DNA of 20,333 nt from TMED23 sp964566055 (GTDB lineage Bacteria; Pseudomonadota; Alphaproteobacteria; Rhodospirillales; UBA2165), in contig CAZMHI010000075.1 of NCBI GenBank assembly GCA_964566055.1, forward strand, positions 1 through 20,333, given 5' to 3'. The position numbers and the translations under genes are program-made. Position 1 is the stretch's first letter, and each line of letters starts with the position of its first letter. Positions 7,184-15,790 of this stretch are shown piece after piece. Under the pieces are notes generated by a model. It did no database searches and was not told the origin of the DNA. It saw only the letters and a list, made by a program, of their open reading frames with translations.

Positions 7184-7828
7184 GTGACTTTTACCTCAAG
7201 AATTCTGATTTTGATTTTCTTTGTTTCCACCCTGATTAATTTAAAGACGGCCCCTGCGGCAGAGATTGACTACATTAAAAGTGTCTGCGTTGCCTGCCAT
7301 GGGGCTAATGGGATCGCCAATAGCGAACTCACACCAAATCTCGCCGGCCAACGAGAGAAATATTTAGCCAAACAACTTTGGGATTTTAGAAAATCAGCCC
7401 TATACCCTGATCGCCAACGAGAAGAGCTTACCGATATCGGTGGCAAAAGACGCCATCCTGTCATGTCGACGATCACTACGCGATTGTCAGACAAGCAGAT
7501 CGAGGAATTGGCGCGCCATTATTCCTCTCAAGCTTGCCATACCAAAGCCAAAATAAACCAAGCAAAATCGATCCCTAAAATAATGGGTTGTTTGGCCTGT
7601 CACGACGAGAATGAAACCACACATGAACCTTGGGTGCCACGTCTTTCGGGACAAAACAAATTATATCTGATTAATCAAATCTATGCTCTCCGCCTATCAT
7701 CTGAACGAAAATATGCGGCGGGTAGCAGTTCACGCACCCACCCTGTGATGGAAGACAAAGTTAAGAATCTTTCCGCCTTAGAGATTGAATCAGTGGCGAA
7801 TTATTTCGCTTCGCGAAGATGTCGTTAA
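7184..7828 (+). CDS. Di-heme cytochrome c4-like periplasmic electron carrier
   Basis: A 214-residue exported cytochrome with two homologous halves. After a signal peptide (hydrophobic residues 7-20, likely cleavage near APAA|E27), heme sites CVACH (35-39) and CLACH (136-140) are each followed by a distal ligand in HPVM (M94 and M189). This is the layout of cytochrome c4, which carries electrons between the bc1 complex and terminal oxidases or other periplasmic acceptors. I chose the GTG at 7184, because GGAGG (7174-7178) lies five bases upstream; a TTG at 7172 would place the ribosome site inside the gene. Its promoter carries an FNR-type site. An ABC ATPase gene follows after 74 bases with no obvious promoter, so they may be co-transcribed. 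Confidence 0.88.
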   Translation: MTFTSRILILIFFVSTLINLKTAPAAEIDYIKSVCVACHGANGIANSELTPNLAGQREKYLAKQLWDFRKSALYPDRQREELTDIGGKRRHPVMSTITTRLSDKQIEELARHYSSQACHTKAKINQAKSIPKIMGCLACHDENETTHEPWVPRLSGQNKLYLINQIYALRLSSERKYAAGSSSRTHPVMEDKVKNLSALEIESVANYFASRRCR

Positions 7829-7902
7829 TACGGCTTAAAAGCAAATATCTTTAATTCTCGTATTTCTGGTCTCGCTGTACGACTAAATAATTAGGTACCA
7901 AA

Positions 7903-8742
7903 ATGGCTCTGAATTCTGAATCCCATTTATCATCTGTTTCTGCAGATACGGAAATCAGGATTGAGGCGCTCAATAAGAAATTCGGGGATAATGAAATCCT
8001 GCGTGGAGTCGATCTCGAAATTCGCCGGGGCGAAATGATTGCAATCGTCGGCGGTTCCGGCTGTGGCAAGACAGTTCTTCTCAATCATATCCTCGGCTTA
8101 TTACAGGGCGACAGTGGCCGGGTTTTGGTACGCGATCATGCGCAACCTGATAAACCGATCATCGATCTCTCGACTTTGGAAGATCAGTTGGAGCTGGATC
8201 GTATCCACACCCATTGGGGAGTTGTCTTTCAGCGAAATGCGTTATTCTCCGGCACTGTTCTGGACAATATCGGTCTGTTTCTTTGCGAAGTTAAAAATTT
8301 TGAAATTGATGATGTTAAGCCAATCGCCCAATCCGTTTTAAGCGCCGTTGGCCTGCCGACGGACGAGGATTTTTTAAACCTTGATGTTGATAATCTTTCC
8401 GGCGGAATGGCGAAGCGCCTCGCGGTGTCCCGAGCTTTATCAATGGATCCTGCGGTTATTTTCTATGACGAGCCAACGACAGGACTTGACCCAACAAGTG
8501 CCAGTCAAATTCATGAACTCATATCATCAACGTACCAAAGCAATATCCGAGGTCAGGAGAACACAACCAGCGTCATTATCACGCACGACAAAGATCTTCT
8601 AATTCGCTTAAGTCCACGCATCATCATGTTGCATGAAGGACGAGTCTCATTTGAAGGAAGCTTTGCACAATTTGGAAAATCTAAATCACCTATTATTCGG
8701 CCCTATTTTGATCTTATGCCGATCCTGCATGGCGCGCATTGA
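7903..8742 (+). CDS. MlaF-like ABC transporter ATP-binding protein (orphan)
   Basis: A 279-residue ABC ATPase. Walker A GGSGCGKT is at 50-57, the Q-loop at Q110 (VVFQRNALF), the signature LSGGM at 165-169, Walker B VIFYDE at 185-190 and the H-loop in VIITHD. The LSGGM signature and the FQRNALFSGTV stretch match MlaF-type ATPases of the MCE lipid-transport systems, which need a MlaE permease and MlaD MCE protein. Neither is encoded here: the upstream gene is a cytochrome and the downstream one nqrA. Partners must be elsewhere or the assignment is only to subfamily. Ribosome site is weak (AGGT). It is likely in the cytochrome c4 transcription unit. Confidence 0.85.
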   Translation: MALNSESHLSSVSADTEIRIEALNKKFGDNEILRGVDLEIRRGEMIAIVGGSGCGKTVLLNHILGLLQGDSGRVLVRDHAQPDKPIIDLSTLEDQLELDRIHTHWGVVFQRNALFSGTVLDNIGLFLCEVKNFEIDDVKPIAQSVLSAVGLPTDEDFLNLDVDNLSGGMAKRLAVSRALSMDPAVIFYDEPTTGLDPTSASQIHELISSTYQSNIRGQENTTSVIITHDKDLLIRLSPRIIMLHEGRVSFEGSFAQFGKSKSPIIRPYFDLMPILHGAH

Positions 8743-8961
8743 AATGTGATCAGGAGATTAATTTAGCTATTAGGTACTGAAAATATTGTGTTTTTTCTAG
8801 TACTCTCATCACAGGAGACACCGCTGGATCAATGTGCAAATATTTGAACTGCTAAGCCAAATCTTTAATTACAAGACTGAGCGATATTTCGGGAATGATT
8901 TCATCATACGCTTGTCTACTCTGGATTTTAATCTCGCCGAGAGAAGTATAAAGTTGCATCT

Positions 8962-10206
8962 ATGACCAACCAACCAGCAAAACTTTTTAGTTTGAAAAAA
9001 GGCCTAAGAATTGCTGGAGGGTCACTTCCGACCGCCACAGTCATCGAACAATCCGAAGTCAATTCCATTGCCCTCTTGGGCTGCGATTTTCCGTCCCTTC
9101 GCCCCAATATCATCGTATCTGAAGGTGAGAAGGTCTCGGTAGGCGACGTCTTGATAAGTGACCGAAAACGGGAGGGAATTATTCATCGTTCCCCAATTGC
9201 TGGAACTGTTACGGTTATCAACTGGGGCGAACGGCGTTCGCTTACCTCATTGGTTATCCGCCGGGAGGACTCGACTACACCCATGCCGGATCCTCTTTTT
9301 GAACCCATCTCTGTTGAAGCCATACGTGAATTGACTGCATCAGAAGTACGTGCGCGTCTGCTCCAAAGCGGTCTGTGGATTGCGCTGCGCCAGCGACCAT
9401 TTGGCGTCACCGCCGATCCGAAAGGAGAGCCAAAAGCCCTCTTTATAACAGCAACAGATCACGGTGGAATAGCTGGTTTTACGGAACGAGTTTTTGACGG
9501 GCGGCAAAGGAATTTCCTTGCCGGTGTTTGGGCATTGTCTAGGATGTCGGATGCACCCATCATATTATGCATTTCTCCCGGCGTGCCGGTGCCAGAGGGT
9601 TTGCCCGGAAGCGTTCAAATCGCCGAGTTTTCAGGACCTTATCCTGCCGGGTTACCGGGAACGCATATGCATTTCCTTAATCCTGTCGGCCCAGGCATTT
9701 GTAACTGGCACGTTGACTGCCAAGACGTGATCGCTATGGGGCTTTTATTCACCGCAGGACGGATCGAAGCGGAGAGAGTCATTGCTTTAACCGGCCTAGC
9801 TGATACCGAGACTCGATTAGTCCAAACAATATTAGGTGCATCACTTGACGAGATCTCTAACGATAATCCGGTCGGGGAACTGCCTCGCGCAGGAGCCAGA
9901 AAAGGTTTTCTTGGACGCTACCAAACTCTCTCAAGGCTCAATGCTGTAAAAAATTACGGGTTGTCGTCTTCCAGTCCGATGCTGGCAAGCGAGGCGCTAG
10001 ATGCTGCCATGCCCTTGGATATTTTACCGGCACCCTTAATGCGCGCCCTTTCGATTGGAGATTGGGAACAGGCGCGCCGCCTCGGTGCCTTGGAATTGAT
10101 AGAGGAAGATATCGCGCATTTGGGAGAACTGTGCGCGAGCGGTCGGGATTATGGCGCACTGCTGCGTGACTGCTTAAGTGCAGTAATCAAGGAAGACGGG
10201 ATATGA
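8962..10206 (+). CDS. nqrA: Na+-translocating NADH:quinone reductase subunit A
   Basis: The 414-residue hydrophilic NqrA subunit, somewhat shorter than the roughly 446 of Vibrio. It starts with the family's KKGLRIAGG stretch, followed by an H-R-S-P-I-A-G-T-V segment (biotinyl/lipoyl-like fold). It is the cytoplasmic subunit associated with quinone reduction and has no predicted membrane segments. It opens a nine-gene run, and its stop overlaps nqrB (ATGA). The ribosome site is poor (GAGAAG 15 bases upstream). The 219 bases before it contain no gene. I saw no convincing FNR-type box there, unlike the neighbouring operons, so this unit is probably under different control. Confidence 0.92.
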   Translation: MTNQPAKLFSLKKGLRIAGGSLPTATVIEQSEVNSIALLGCDFPSLRPNIIVSEGEKVSVGDVLISDRKREGIIHRSPIAGTVTVINWGERRSLTSLVIRREDSTTPMPDPLFEPISVEAIRELTASEVRARLLQSGLWIALRQRPFGVTADPKGEPKALFITATDHGGIAGFTERVFDGRQRNFLAGVWALSRMSDAPIILCISPGVPVPEGLPGSVQIAEFSGPYPAGLPGTHMHFLNPVGPGICNWHVDCQDVIAMGLLFTAGRIEAERVIALTGLADTETRLVQTILGASLDEISNDNPVGELPRAGARKGFLGRYQTLSRLNAVKNYGLSSSSPMLASEALDAAMPLDILPAPLMRALSIGDWEQARRLGALELIEEDIAHLGELCASGRDYGALLRDCLSAVIKEDGI

Positions 10207-11291
10207 TAAGGGGCGTTATTCAATCATCCTCTGCTATTAGCCAACGGCTGATAATTGCCACACTTCTCCCGGCAGTATTTATAGGCCTGTTAAATACCGG
10301 TTATCAGGTCTTGGAGGCATTGCGGGCAACGCGCGCCGAAATTGTGCCCGGTTGGCGCGGTGCCGTTCAGGCTACGTTGGGTGCCGATCCCGGCTTTGCG
10401 CCGTCAGTATTCTTCGACGCCGTCGTGGTCGGTGCCCTTTATCTTCTGCCGGTTTTTTTGACGGCCTTGATCAGCGGATATTTTTGGCAAGCCTTATTTG
10501 CCCATTACCGTCAGCAGGAAGAGGGTGGTCTGGTGATCAGCGCTTTGATTTTTACCCTGCTACTGCCACCGCCCATACCTTTGTGGCAAGTGTCGCTTGG
10601 CATGTCTTTCGGAGCAGTTTTCGGTAAGGAAATTTTCGGAGGCTGGGGCAGGAATATCGCTCACCCCTCTTTGCTCGCGTTTGCCTTTGTCTCGCTTTCC
10701 TTTCCGGACCCGGGCGCGGGTCAAGCGTTTTGGGCTGGTCTCGGTGATTTTGCCGGCACGCCTCTTATAGCTCAGATCGGCATTGAAGGCGCAGGCGCCC
10801 TGGAACGGCTGCAGCAATCCTGGCTGATGACTTTTGCCGGTATTGCCCCCGGCCCCCTGGGATCGGGCTCTGCCCTGGCAGCTATTCTGGGTGGTGTGTT
10901 CCTGATTTTTTTACGCCTCGCTTCCTGGCGCCTTATTGCGGGTTCGGTGGCGAGCCTTGTAATCGTATCCCTAATTTTTCAAACGAGCGCCGACGTTACA
11001 GGCGATGCGGTCCGAGCACTTCCCTTTTATTGGCACTTGGTTTTGGGGAGCTTTCTGTTTGGCGTCATGTTCATCGCCACGGATCCGTCAACCTCAGCCA
11101 TGACAAATGCCGGGCGCTGGGTCCAGGGACTACTTATTGGTAGTCTGGTTATATGCGTGCGTATTTTCAATCCGGATCATGCCGATGGCACCATCCTGGT
11201 TCTACTACTGGCGAGCCTTGCCGCTCCTTTGATCGATTATTTTGTTGTCCTCGCAAATATTCGGCGGCGGGAGAAACGCAATGCCAGCTGA
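10203..11291 (+). CDS. nqrB: Na+-NQR subunit B (membrane, flavin/quinone subunit)
   Basis: A 362-residue polytopic membrane subunit, recognised by LPPPIPLWQVSLG, FGKEIFGGWGRN, the FYWHLVLGSFLFGVMF stretch, ATDPSTSAMTNAGRW and the C-terminal VRIFNPDH...IDYFVV. The Vibrio protein is about 415 residues; the N-terminal extension is shorter here. NqrB normally carries FMN covalently bound to Thr in an SGAT motif and forms the Na+ path with riboflavin and quinone. At the matching place this protein reads DFAGTPL (D182-L188). Ungapped alignment to the remembered Vibrio sequence puts P187 on the flavinylated Thr, and a one-residue shift would use T186. The start overlaps the nqrA stop. Confidence 0.9.
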   Translation: MIRGVIQSSSAISQRLIIATLLPAVFIGLLNTGYQVLEALRATRAEIVPGWRGAVQATLGADPGFAPSVFFDAVVVGALYLLPVFLTALISGYFWQALFAHYRQQEEGGLVISALIFTLLLPPPIPLWQVSLGMSFGAVFGKEIFGGWGRNIAHPSLLAFAFVSLSFPDPGAGQAFWAGLGDFAGTPLIAQIGIEGAGALERLQQSWLMTFAGIAPGPLGSGSALAAILGGVFLIFLRLASWRLIAGSVASLVIVSLIFQTSADVTGDAVRALPFYWHLVLGSFLFGVMFIATDPSTSAMTNAGRWVQGLLIGSLVICVRIFNPDHADGTILVLLLASLAAPLIDYFVVLANIRRREKRNAS

Positions 11292-12096
11292 GCGCAGAGA
11301 TGAAAAGAAAAGTTGGTTCGCCCAAACGCCCAATGATAACCCGAAGAAGATCCTGTTTGTCGCCTTTGCCGTCGCTTTCGTCTGCGCCTTGGCCGTATCG
11401 GCTTCGACAATCCTCCTGCGGCCACTTTACAATGCCAACATCGAAAAAGAACGCCAAGGCATAATCCTTGACCTGATGCAGGGCTTTTTGCCGGCAGGAA
11501 AGAATTTTGAAAGTTTGCGAGTTATATCTCGTGTCATTCGTCTCGAAGACGGTAAACCCGATCCTTCTTACGACCCGGCATCTTTCGATTCTGAACGGGT
11601 ACCGGCAATTACATTGTCCGAAGCGGAAAATCCCGCCGGGATGCAACGGCTGGAAAAAAGTGCACTTGTCCACGAAGTTATGGATGCCAGGCAATTAGTG
11701 GCGGTCGTGCTACCTGTGCGGGGCCGTGGTTATGCTTCAACAATATCGGGATATTTAGCCATCGGAGGCGACGGCACCTCTATTCTCGGCATCAAATTCT
11801 TCAGCCATGGTGAAACTCCCGGCATTGGCGGGCGCATTGATGAGAAAAGCTGGCTGGCCCAATGGCGTGGCAAACGTGCCTATGACAGCCGGGGGCGAAT
11901 TCGTATTCAGGTGGTTAAGGGCGCTAGTGCGAATGAACGCGGCAAAGAATACCGGGTCCATGCCATTTCCGGCGCCACTTTTACCAGTCAAGGCATTCAT
12001 ATCCTCATTCGCTTTTGGCTGGGTCCGAAAGGGTTCGGTCCCTATCTTCGCCGCCTCCGCGCAGCCCATGACGCCGGGCAGGGAGATGTAAAATGA
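11281..12096 (+). CDS. nqrC: Na+-NQR subunit C (covalent FMN subunit)
   Basis: A 271-residue subunit with one N-terminal membrane anchor (about 23-46) and a periplasmic FMN-binding domain. The flavinylation motif SGATFT is intact, with T235 the predicted covalent FMN attachment site. ApbE, encoded three genes on, makes this bond. I chose ATG 11281: GGGAGA lies six bases upstream, and the gene overlaps the nqrB end by 11 bases. A reading frame extension upstream exists but would place the ribosome site inside the gene and overlap nqrB further. Its stop overlaps nqrD (ATGA). Confidence 0.93.
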   Translation: MPAERRDEKKSWFAQTPNDNPKKILFVAFAVAFVCALAVSASTILLRPLYNANIEKERQGIILDLMQGFLPAGKNFESLRVISRVIRLEDGKPDPSYDPASFDSERVPAITLSEAENPAGMQRLEKSALVHEVMDARQLVAVVLPVRGRGYASTISGYLAIGGDGTSILGIKFFSHGETPGIGGRIDEKSWLAQWRGKRAYDSRGRIRIQVVKGASANERGKEYRVHAISGATFTSQGIHILIRFWLGPKGFGPYLRRLRAAHDAGQGDVK

Positions 12097-12746
12097 CATA
12101 CCGTCATTGGCAGACACTGACCGCGCCCTTGACCGATGCAAATCCGGTCACTGTCCAGATACTTGGCATTTGCTCAGCCCTGGCTGTTACCACCTCTATG
12201 CAGACGGCTGTCGTCATGAGCGTGGCGGTTACGGCGGTACTGGCACTTTCTGGGGCATCGATCAGTATGATCCGCCGGCACGTGCCCCATGCCATCCGAC
12301 TAATTATCGAAATCACCATCATTGCCTCCCTGGTGATAATCACCGACCAGCTAATCAAGGCTTTTGCTTTCGAAACAGGTAAACAACTTTCCATCTTCGT
12401 CGGCTTGATCATAACCAACTGCATTATCCTTGGCCGTGCTGAAGGCTTTGCGCTACGTCATCCGCCTCTGCCATCCTTTCTGGACGGTATTGGCAACGGG
12501 TTGGGATACAGCGCCATCCTATTGAGCGTTGGGGCCGTTAGGGAAATCCTCGGCAAAGGAGAATTTTTTGGTATACCGCTGGCGTCCTCGGTCGACACTG
12601 GAGGCTGGTTCGTTCCCGTTAATTTTATGTTGCTGCCGCCGAGCGCCTTCTTTGTTATCGGTTTGATCGTCTGGGCAGTACGCAGTTGGAAGCCGGATCA
12701 GGTGGAGGAATCTGAGTTCAATCCACACCTGCATGAGGAAAGGTAG
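12093..12746 (+). CDS. nqrD: Na+-NQR subunit D
   Basis: A 217-residue membrane subunit homologous to NqrE and RnfE/A. C27 in ILGICSALAVTT and C110 in TNCIILGRAE are the expected cysteines that, with two in NqrE, hold the intramembrane [2Fe-2S] cluster midway through the electron path. Length is normal, with a slightly longer charged C-terminus. It overlaps nqrC by four bases. Confidence 0.94.
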   Translation: MTYRHWQTLTAPLTDANPVTVQILGICSALAVTTSMQTAVVMSVAVTAVLALSGASISMIRRHVPHAIRLIIEITIIASLVIITDQLIKAFAFETGKQLSIFVGLIITNCIILGRAEGFALRHPPLPSFLDGIGNGLGYSAILLSVGAVREILGKGEFFGIPLASSVDTGGWFVPVNFMLLPPSAFFVIGLIVWAVRSWKPDQVEESEFNPHLHEER

Positions 12747-12747
12747 C

Positions 12748-13359
12748 ATGGATCACATTCTTTCCCTGTTGATTGAAAGTATCTTCGTCCAGAATTTGGC
12801 GCTGTCCTTTTTTCTCGGCATGTGCACCTTCCTGGCCGTTTCCCAACGTGTGGAAACGGCACTCGGCCTTGGCGTCGCCGTCATAGGCGTTCAGGCTATC
12901 ACCATTCCCGTCAACAATCTGATTCTCGTTGGTCTTTTACGCAAGGGAGCCTGGGGTTGGGCTGGCGCACCGGAACTCGATCTTACTTTTTTGTGGCTGC
13001 TGAGCGCTATCGGCGTCATTGCGGCAATGGTCCAAATTCTTGAGATGATTTTGGAACGCTATGTACCGCGCCTCTATACCGCGCTTGGCATCTACTTGCC
13101 ATTAGTAACCGTTAACTGTGCCATTCTAGGCGGCTCGCTGTTTATGGCGGAAAGAAATTACGATTTTGGTGATAGTGTTGTTTATGGATTCGGCAGTGGT
13201 GCGGGATGGGCACTTGCGATTGCGCTTTTGGCCGGGCTCCAGGAAAAGATGAAATACAGTGATATGCCAGCGGGCCTCAGGGGTTTGGGCGGCGCTTTCA
13301 TCGCTACCGGATTCCTCTCGCTGGCATTCCTCGCCTTTTCGGGATTGAAGTTGGGATAG
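12748..13359 (+). CDS. nqrE: Na+-NQR subunit E
   Basis: A 203-residue membrane subunit. C26 in FFLGMCTFLAVS and C124 in VTVNCAILGG match the two cysteines that complete the intramembrane [2Fe-2S] site with NqrD. ATG 12748 is preferred because GAGGAAAGG (12735-12743) lies just before it; an upstream ATG five codons earlier would include that site. One base separates it from the nqrD stop. Confidence 0.94.
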   Translation: MDHILSLLIESIFVQNLALSFFLGMCTFLAVSQRVETALGLGVAVIGVQAITIPVNNLILVGLLRKGAWGWAGAPELDLTFLWLLSAIGVIAAMVQILEMILERYVPRLYTALGIYLPLVTVNCAILGGSLFMAERNYDFGDSVVYGFGSGAGWALAIALLAGLQEKMKYSDMPAGLRGLGGAFIATGFLSLAFLAFSGLKLG

Positions 13360-13365
13360 ACGCGG

Positions 13366-14592
13366 ATGGCATTTGAAATCACCACTGGGATCGTCGTCTT
13401 TACCGCCATCGTCTTAATACTGGCGCTGATTGTCCTCGGGGTGCGGATGATATTAATCGGCAATGGACCGGTTACAGTTACCCTTAACGAACGTCAAGAC
13501 ATCGAGGCGGGAAGCGGTACTATTCTCCTCGATGCCCTTGCCCAAGTAGGCTTTCATATTCCCTCTACTTGTGGTGGTAAAGGCACATGCGGTCTTTGCC
13601 GGGCGCGAATTACTGCCGGTGCCCGCGACCCAATCCCCGTTGAAACAGCCAAAATTTCCCGCGCCGACTTGAATCAAGGAGAGCGTCTCGCTTGCCAAAT
13701 CAAACTCAACCAGGATATCGGCGTTCAATTGCCGGACGAAATCCTCAATGCCGGGACGTGGCGGTGCCGGGTGCGTTCCAATGAAAATGTGGCAAGCTTG
13801 ATTAAGGAATTGCAGCTGGACCTGCCGGATGATGCAACCATGGATTTCCGGGCCGGCAGTTTCGTTGAGTTGACCGCGCCGCCCTATGATCTGAAGTTCT
13901 CCGATTTTGAAATTGCGCCCCGCTATGGCGATATTTGGGAGCGCCTTGAGCTTTTCGGCCTTACCGCCAGTAGTGATACCGAAACAACACGCGCCTATTC
14001 TCTCGCTAATCATTCAGCCGAGAATAAGACGCTAAAGTTAAATATCCGTATCGCCTTGCCGCCACCAGGCCGGGCCGGGGATGTGCCGCCCGGCATTGTT
14101 TCGTCCTTCCTGTATGGCTTAAAACCTGGCGATGAGATCACCATGTCCGGCCCGTTTGGACGTTTCTTCCCCTCTGAGACGGAAGCCGATATGATCTACG
14201 TCGGCGGCGGTGCCGGTATGGCACCGATGCGCGCCCACATTTTCGATCTGCTTCTCAACCAGAAAACCAAACGGCAGATCAGTTTCTGGTACGGCGCCCG
14301 CAGCCTTCAGGAGTTGTTCTACCAGGATGAACTTGACGAGCTTGCGACTCGATTTGAAAACTTCGATTGGCATGTAGCCCTGTCTGACCCGGACCCAGCG
14401 GACAATTGGGACGGACTTACCGGTTTTATTCACGAGGCCTGCTACGAGAAGTTTTTGAAAGACCATCCCAATCCGGAAGAATGCGAATTTTATCTTTGCG
14501 GGCCGCCGATGATGGTAAAATCCGTTACCCGGATGCTGGACCGGCTAGGCGTCGATGAAGACAACATATTCTTTGATGATTTCGGGAGCTGA
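13366..14592 (+). CDS. nqrF: Na+-NQR subunit F (NADH-oxidising flavoprotein)
   Basis: A 408-residue electron-entry subunit. An N-terminal membrane helix (8-31) is followed by a plant-type [2Fe-2S] domain with C69, C75, C78 and C110. Next comes an FAD domain with the R-A-Y-S-L-A-N motif, then an NADH-binding domain with VGGGAGMAPMRAH and CGPPMM, ending in FDDFGS. Cysteine positions are one less than those I recall for Vibrio NqrF (70, 76, 79, 111). All redox ligands are present, so it should be active. It begins six bases after nqrE. Confidence 0.95.
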   Translation: MAFEITTGIVVFTAIVLILALIVLGVRMILIGNGPVTVTLNERQDIEAGSGTILLDALAQVGFHIPSTCGGKGTCGLCRARITAGARDPIPVETAKISRADLNQGERLACQIKLNQDIGVQLPDEILNAGTWRCRVRSNENVASLIKELQLDLPDDATMDFRAGSFVELTAPPYDLKFSDFEIAPRYGDIWERLELFGLTASSDTETTRAYSLANHSAENKTLKLNIRIALPPPGRAGDVPPGIVSSFLYGLKPGDEITMSGPFGRFFPSETEADMIYVGGGAGMAPMRAHIFDLLLNQKTKRQISFWYGARSLQELFYQDELDELATRFENFDWHVALSDPDPADNWDGLTGFIHEACYEKFLKDHPNPEECEFYLCGPPMMVKSVTRMLDRLGVDEDNIFFDDFGS

Positions 14593-14598
14593 CAAATT

Positions 14599-15579
14599 AT
14601 GACCGAAAAGACCCTGACACGAAGAAATATCCTACTGCTTGGCGGTATCAGTGCGCTTCTTCCGATGTTTGGTGTCGCGGCAGCCGGCAGACACCCTCAA
14701 ACAGCTCTGGACGGCATCAGTATGGGCACCTATTACCGCGTCACCCTGGCGCGGCCTCGGCCTAACGTCGATATAGCTGAGCTCCATAAACGTATTCGCT
14801 TGGAGTTAGCAAACATCGACCGTCGCATGTCCTTGTTCCGAACGGATTCCGAGCTTGTCCGATTTAACCAGCTGAGCGCCGGCCGGTCCCTTATGGTTTC
14901 ACCCGAGACTTTCTACGTCGCCAATCAGGCGTTTGAAACCGCAAGACTGACCGGTGGCACCTTTGATCCGATGGCTGGCGCAAGAAATATGGATTGGAAT
15001 AAGGGTGCCGTTCACAGCTCGATCATCCTAGATCCCAACAGTAATAGATTGGTTAAGACCGAAACGGAGACCAGCCTCGATTTCAACGGGATTGCCAAAG
15101 GGTATGGTCTGGATCGGGTAGCTGCCTTGCTGAAGTCAGTCGGGCTCAGTAATTTCCTGATTGAATTCGGCGGTGAGGTACTGGCTCAAGGTAATGCGCC
15201 CAATGGGGCCTCCTGGTCCGTTGCTATCGAAAACCCGATCGATCCGGTCGTGGCATCAATCATCGTCCAATTAAACGGCAAAGCGCTAGCGACCTCCGGT
15301 GATTACCGCAACTTTTTCACCTTTGGTGGTCGCCGTTTCGCCCATGTGATCAATCCAGCAACGGGAAAGCCTGCTCAACACGGGACGGCCCTTGTCGCCG
15401 TTATCGCCGACACGGCCATTGAGGCTGACGCCCTGGCAACGGGTATGATGGCTATGCCGCCTCGACGAGTTCTAGCCCTGGCCAAGTCTCATAAAATTCC
15501 GATGGTCCTTTTTGTGCGGGCAACGCGGGGTTTAAAAGAAATCGCTAGTCCGGCTTTTGCCGCACATCGGTTAGCCTGA
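14599..15579 (+). CDS. apbE: FAD:protein FMN transferase
   Basis: A 326-residue ApbE. It transfers FMN from FAD to a Thr/Ser of target proteins, here most likely NqrC (and NqrB). Signature stretches are MGTYYRVTL, RRMSLFRTDSEL, GGTFDPM, DFNGIAKGYGLDRV, FGGEVLAQG, SGDYRNFF, HVINPATG and the metal-binding region TAIEADALATG. The N-terminus LTRRNILLLGG followed by a hydrophobic stretch looks like a twin-arginine or lipoprotein-free export signal, fitting periplasmic action. GGGAG at 14585-14589, inside the end of nqrF, is its ribosome site. Placement directly after nqrF is typical. Confidence 0.93.
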   Translation: MTEKTLTRRNILLLGGISALLPMFGVAAAGRHPQTALDGISMGTYYRVTLARPRPNVDIAELHKRIRLELANIDRRMSLFRTDSELVRFNQLSAGRSLMVSPETFYVANQAFETARLTGGTFDPMAGARNMDWNKGAVHSSIILDPNSNRLVKTETETSLDFNGIAKGYGLDRVAALLKSVGLSNFLIEFGGEVLAQGNAPNGASWSVAIENPIDPVVASIIVQLNGKALATSGDYRNFFTFGGRRFAHVINPATGKPAQHGTALVAVIADTAIEADALATGMMAMPPRRVLALAKSHKIPMVLFVRATRGLKEIASPAFAAHRLA

Positions 15580-15592
15580 AGGAGATGATGTT

Positions 15593-15790
15593 ATGACATT
15601 ATTTATTGCCAGTTTTACCGCCATCGTCTTAGCCGGGCTCGGTATGGGGATTGGACTGTTTCTTAACCGCAAGCCTCTTTGCGGCAGTTGCGCTCAACTC
15701 GGCCAGATCGAGTTTGACGGCGGCAGTGGGTGCGCCGGTTGCGCCTACCGCCGCGACGAAGACGGGAAAGGAGGAAGGAAAGATGAGTGA
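15593..15790 (+). CDS. nqrM: Na+-NQR maturation protein NqrM (DUF539)
   Basis: A 65-residue protein with one N-terminal membrane helix (about 3-24) followed by the NRKPLCGSC motif of the NqrM family. Four cysteines (C30, C33, C47, C50) form two CxxC pairs. NqrM is required in Vibrio for assembling the iron site between NqrD and NqrE, probably by delivering iron or cluster. AAGGAG at 15579-15584 precedes the ATG. Two earlier ATGs (15585, 15588) are out of frame. Its last eight bases overlap the start of the CBS gene. Confidence 0.88.
   Translation: MTLFIASFTAIVLAGLGMGIGLFLNRKPLCGSCAQLGQIEFDGGSGCAGCAYRRDEDGKGGRKDE

Noticed and set aside
8895..8907. ATGAT-TTC-ATCAT palindrome upstream of nqrA as an FNR/CRP-type box
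   Set aside because: The spacer is three bases instead of four, and no -10 lies at the distance seen in the other promoters. It could be an operator of another kind, but nothing supports a name.
8947..8952. TATAAA just before nqrA as a -10 element
   Set aside because: No matching -35 or activator site at proper distance, and the transcript would start almost at the ATG.
15651..15782. 44-codon upstream extension of the CBS protein
   Set aside because: It runs through nqrM in another frame and contains the ribosome site of the ATG at 15783; the extension has no CBS or signal features.
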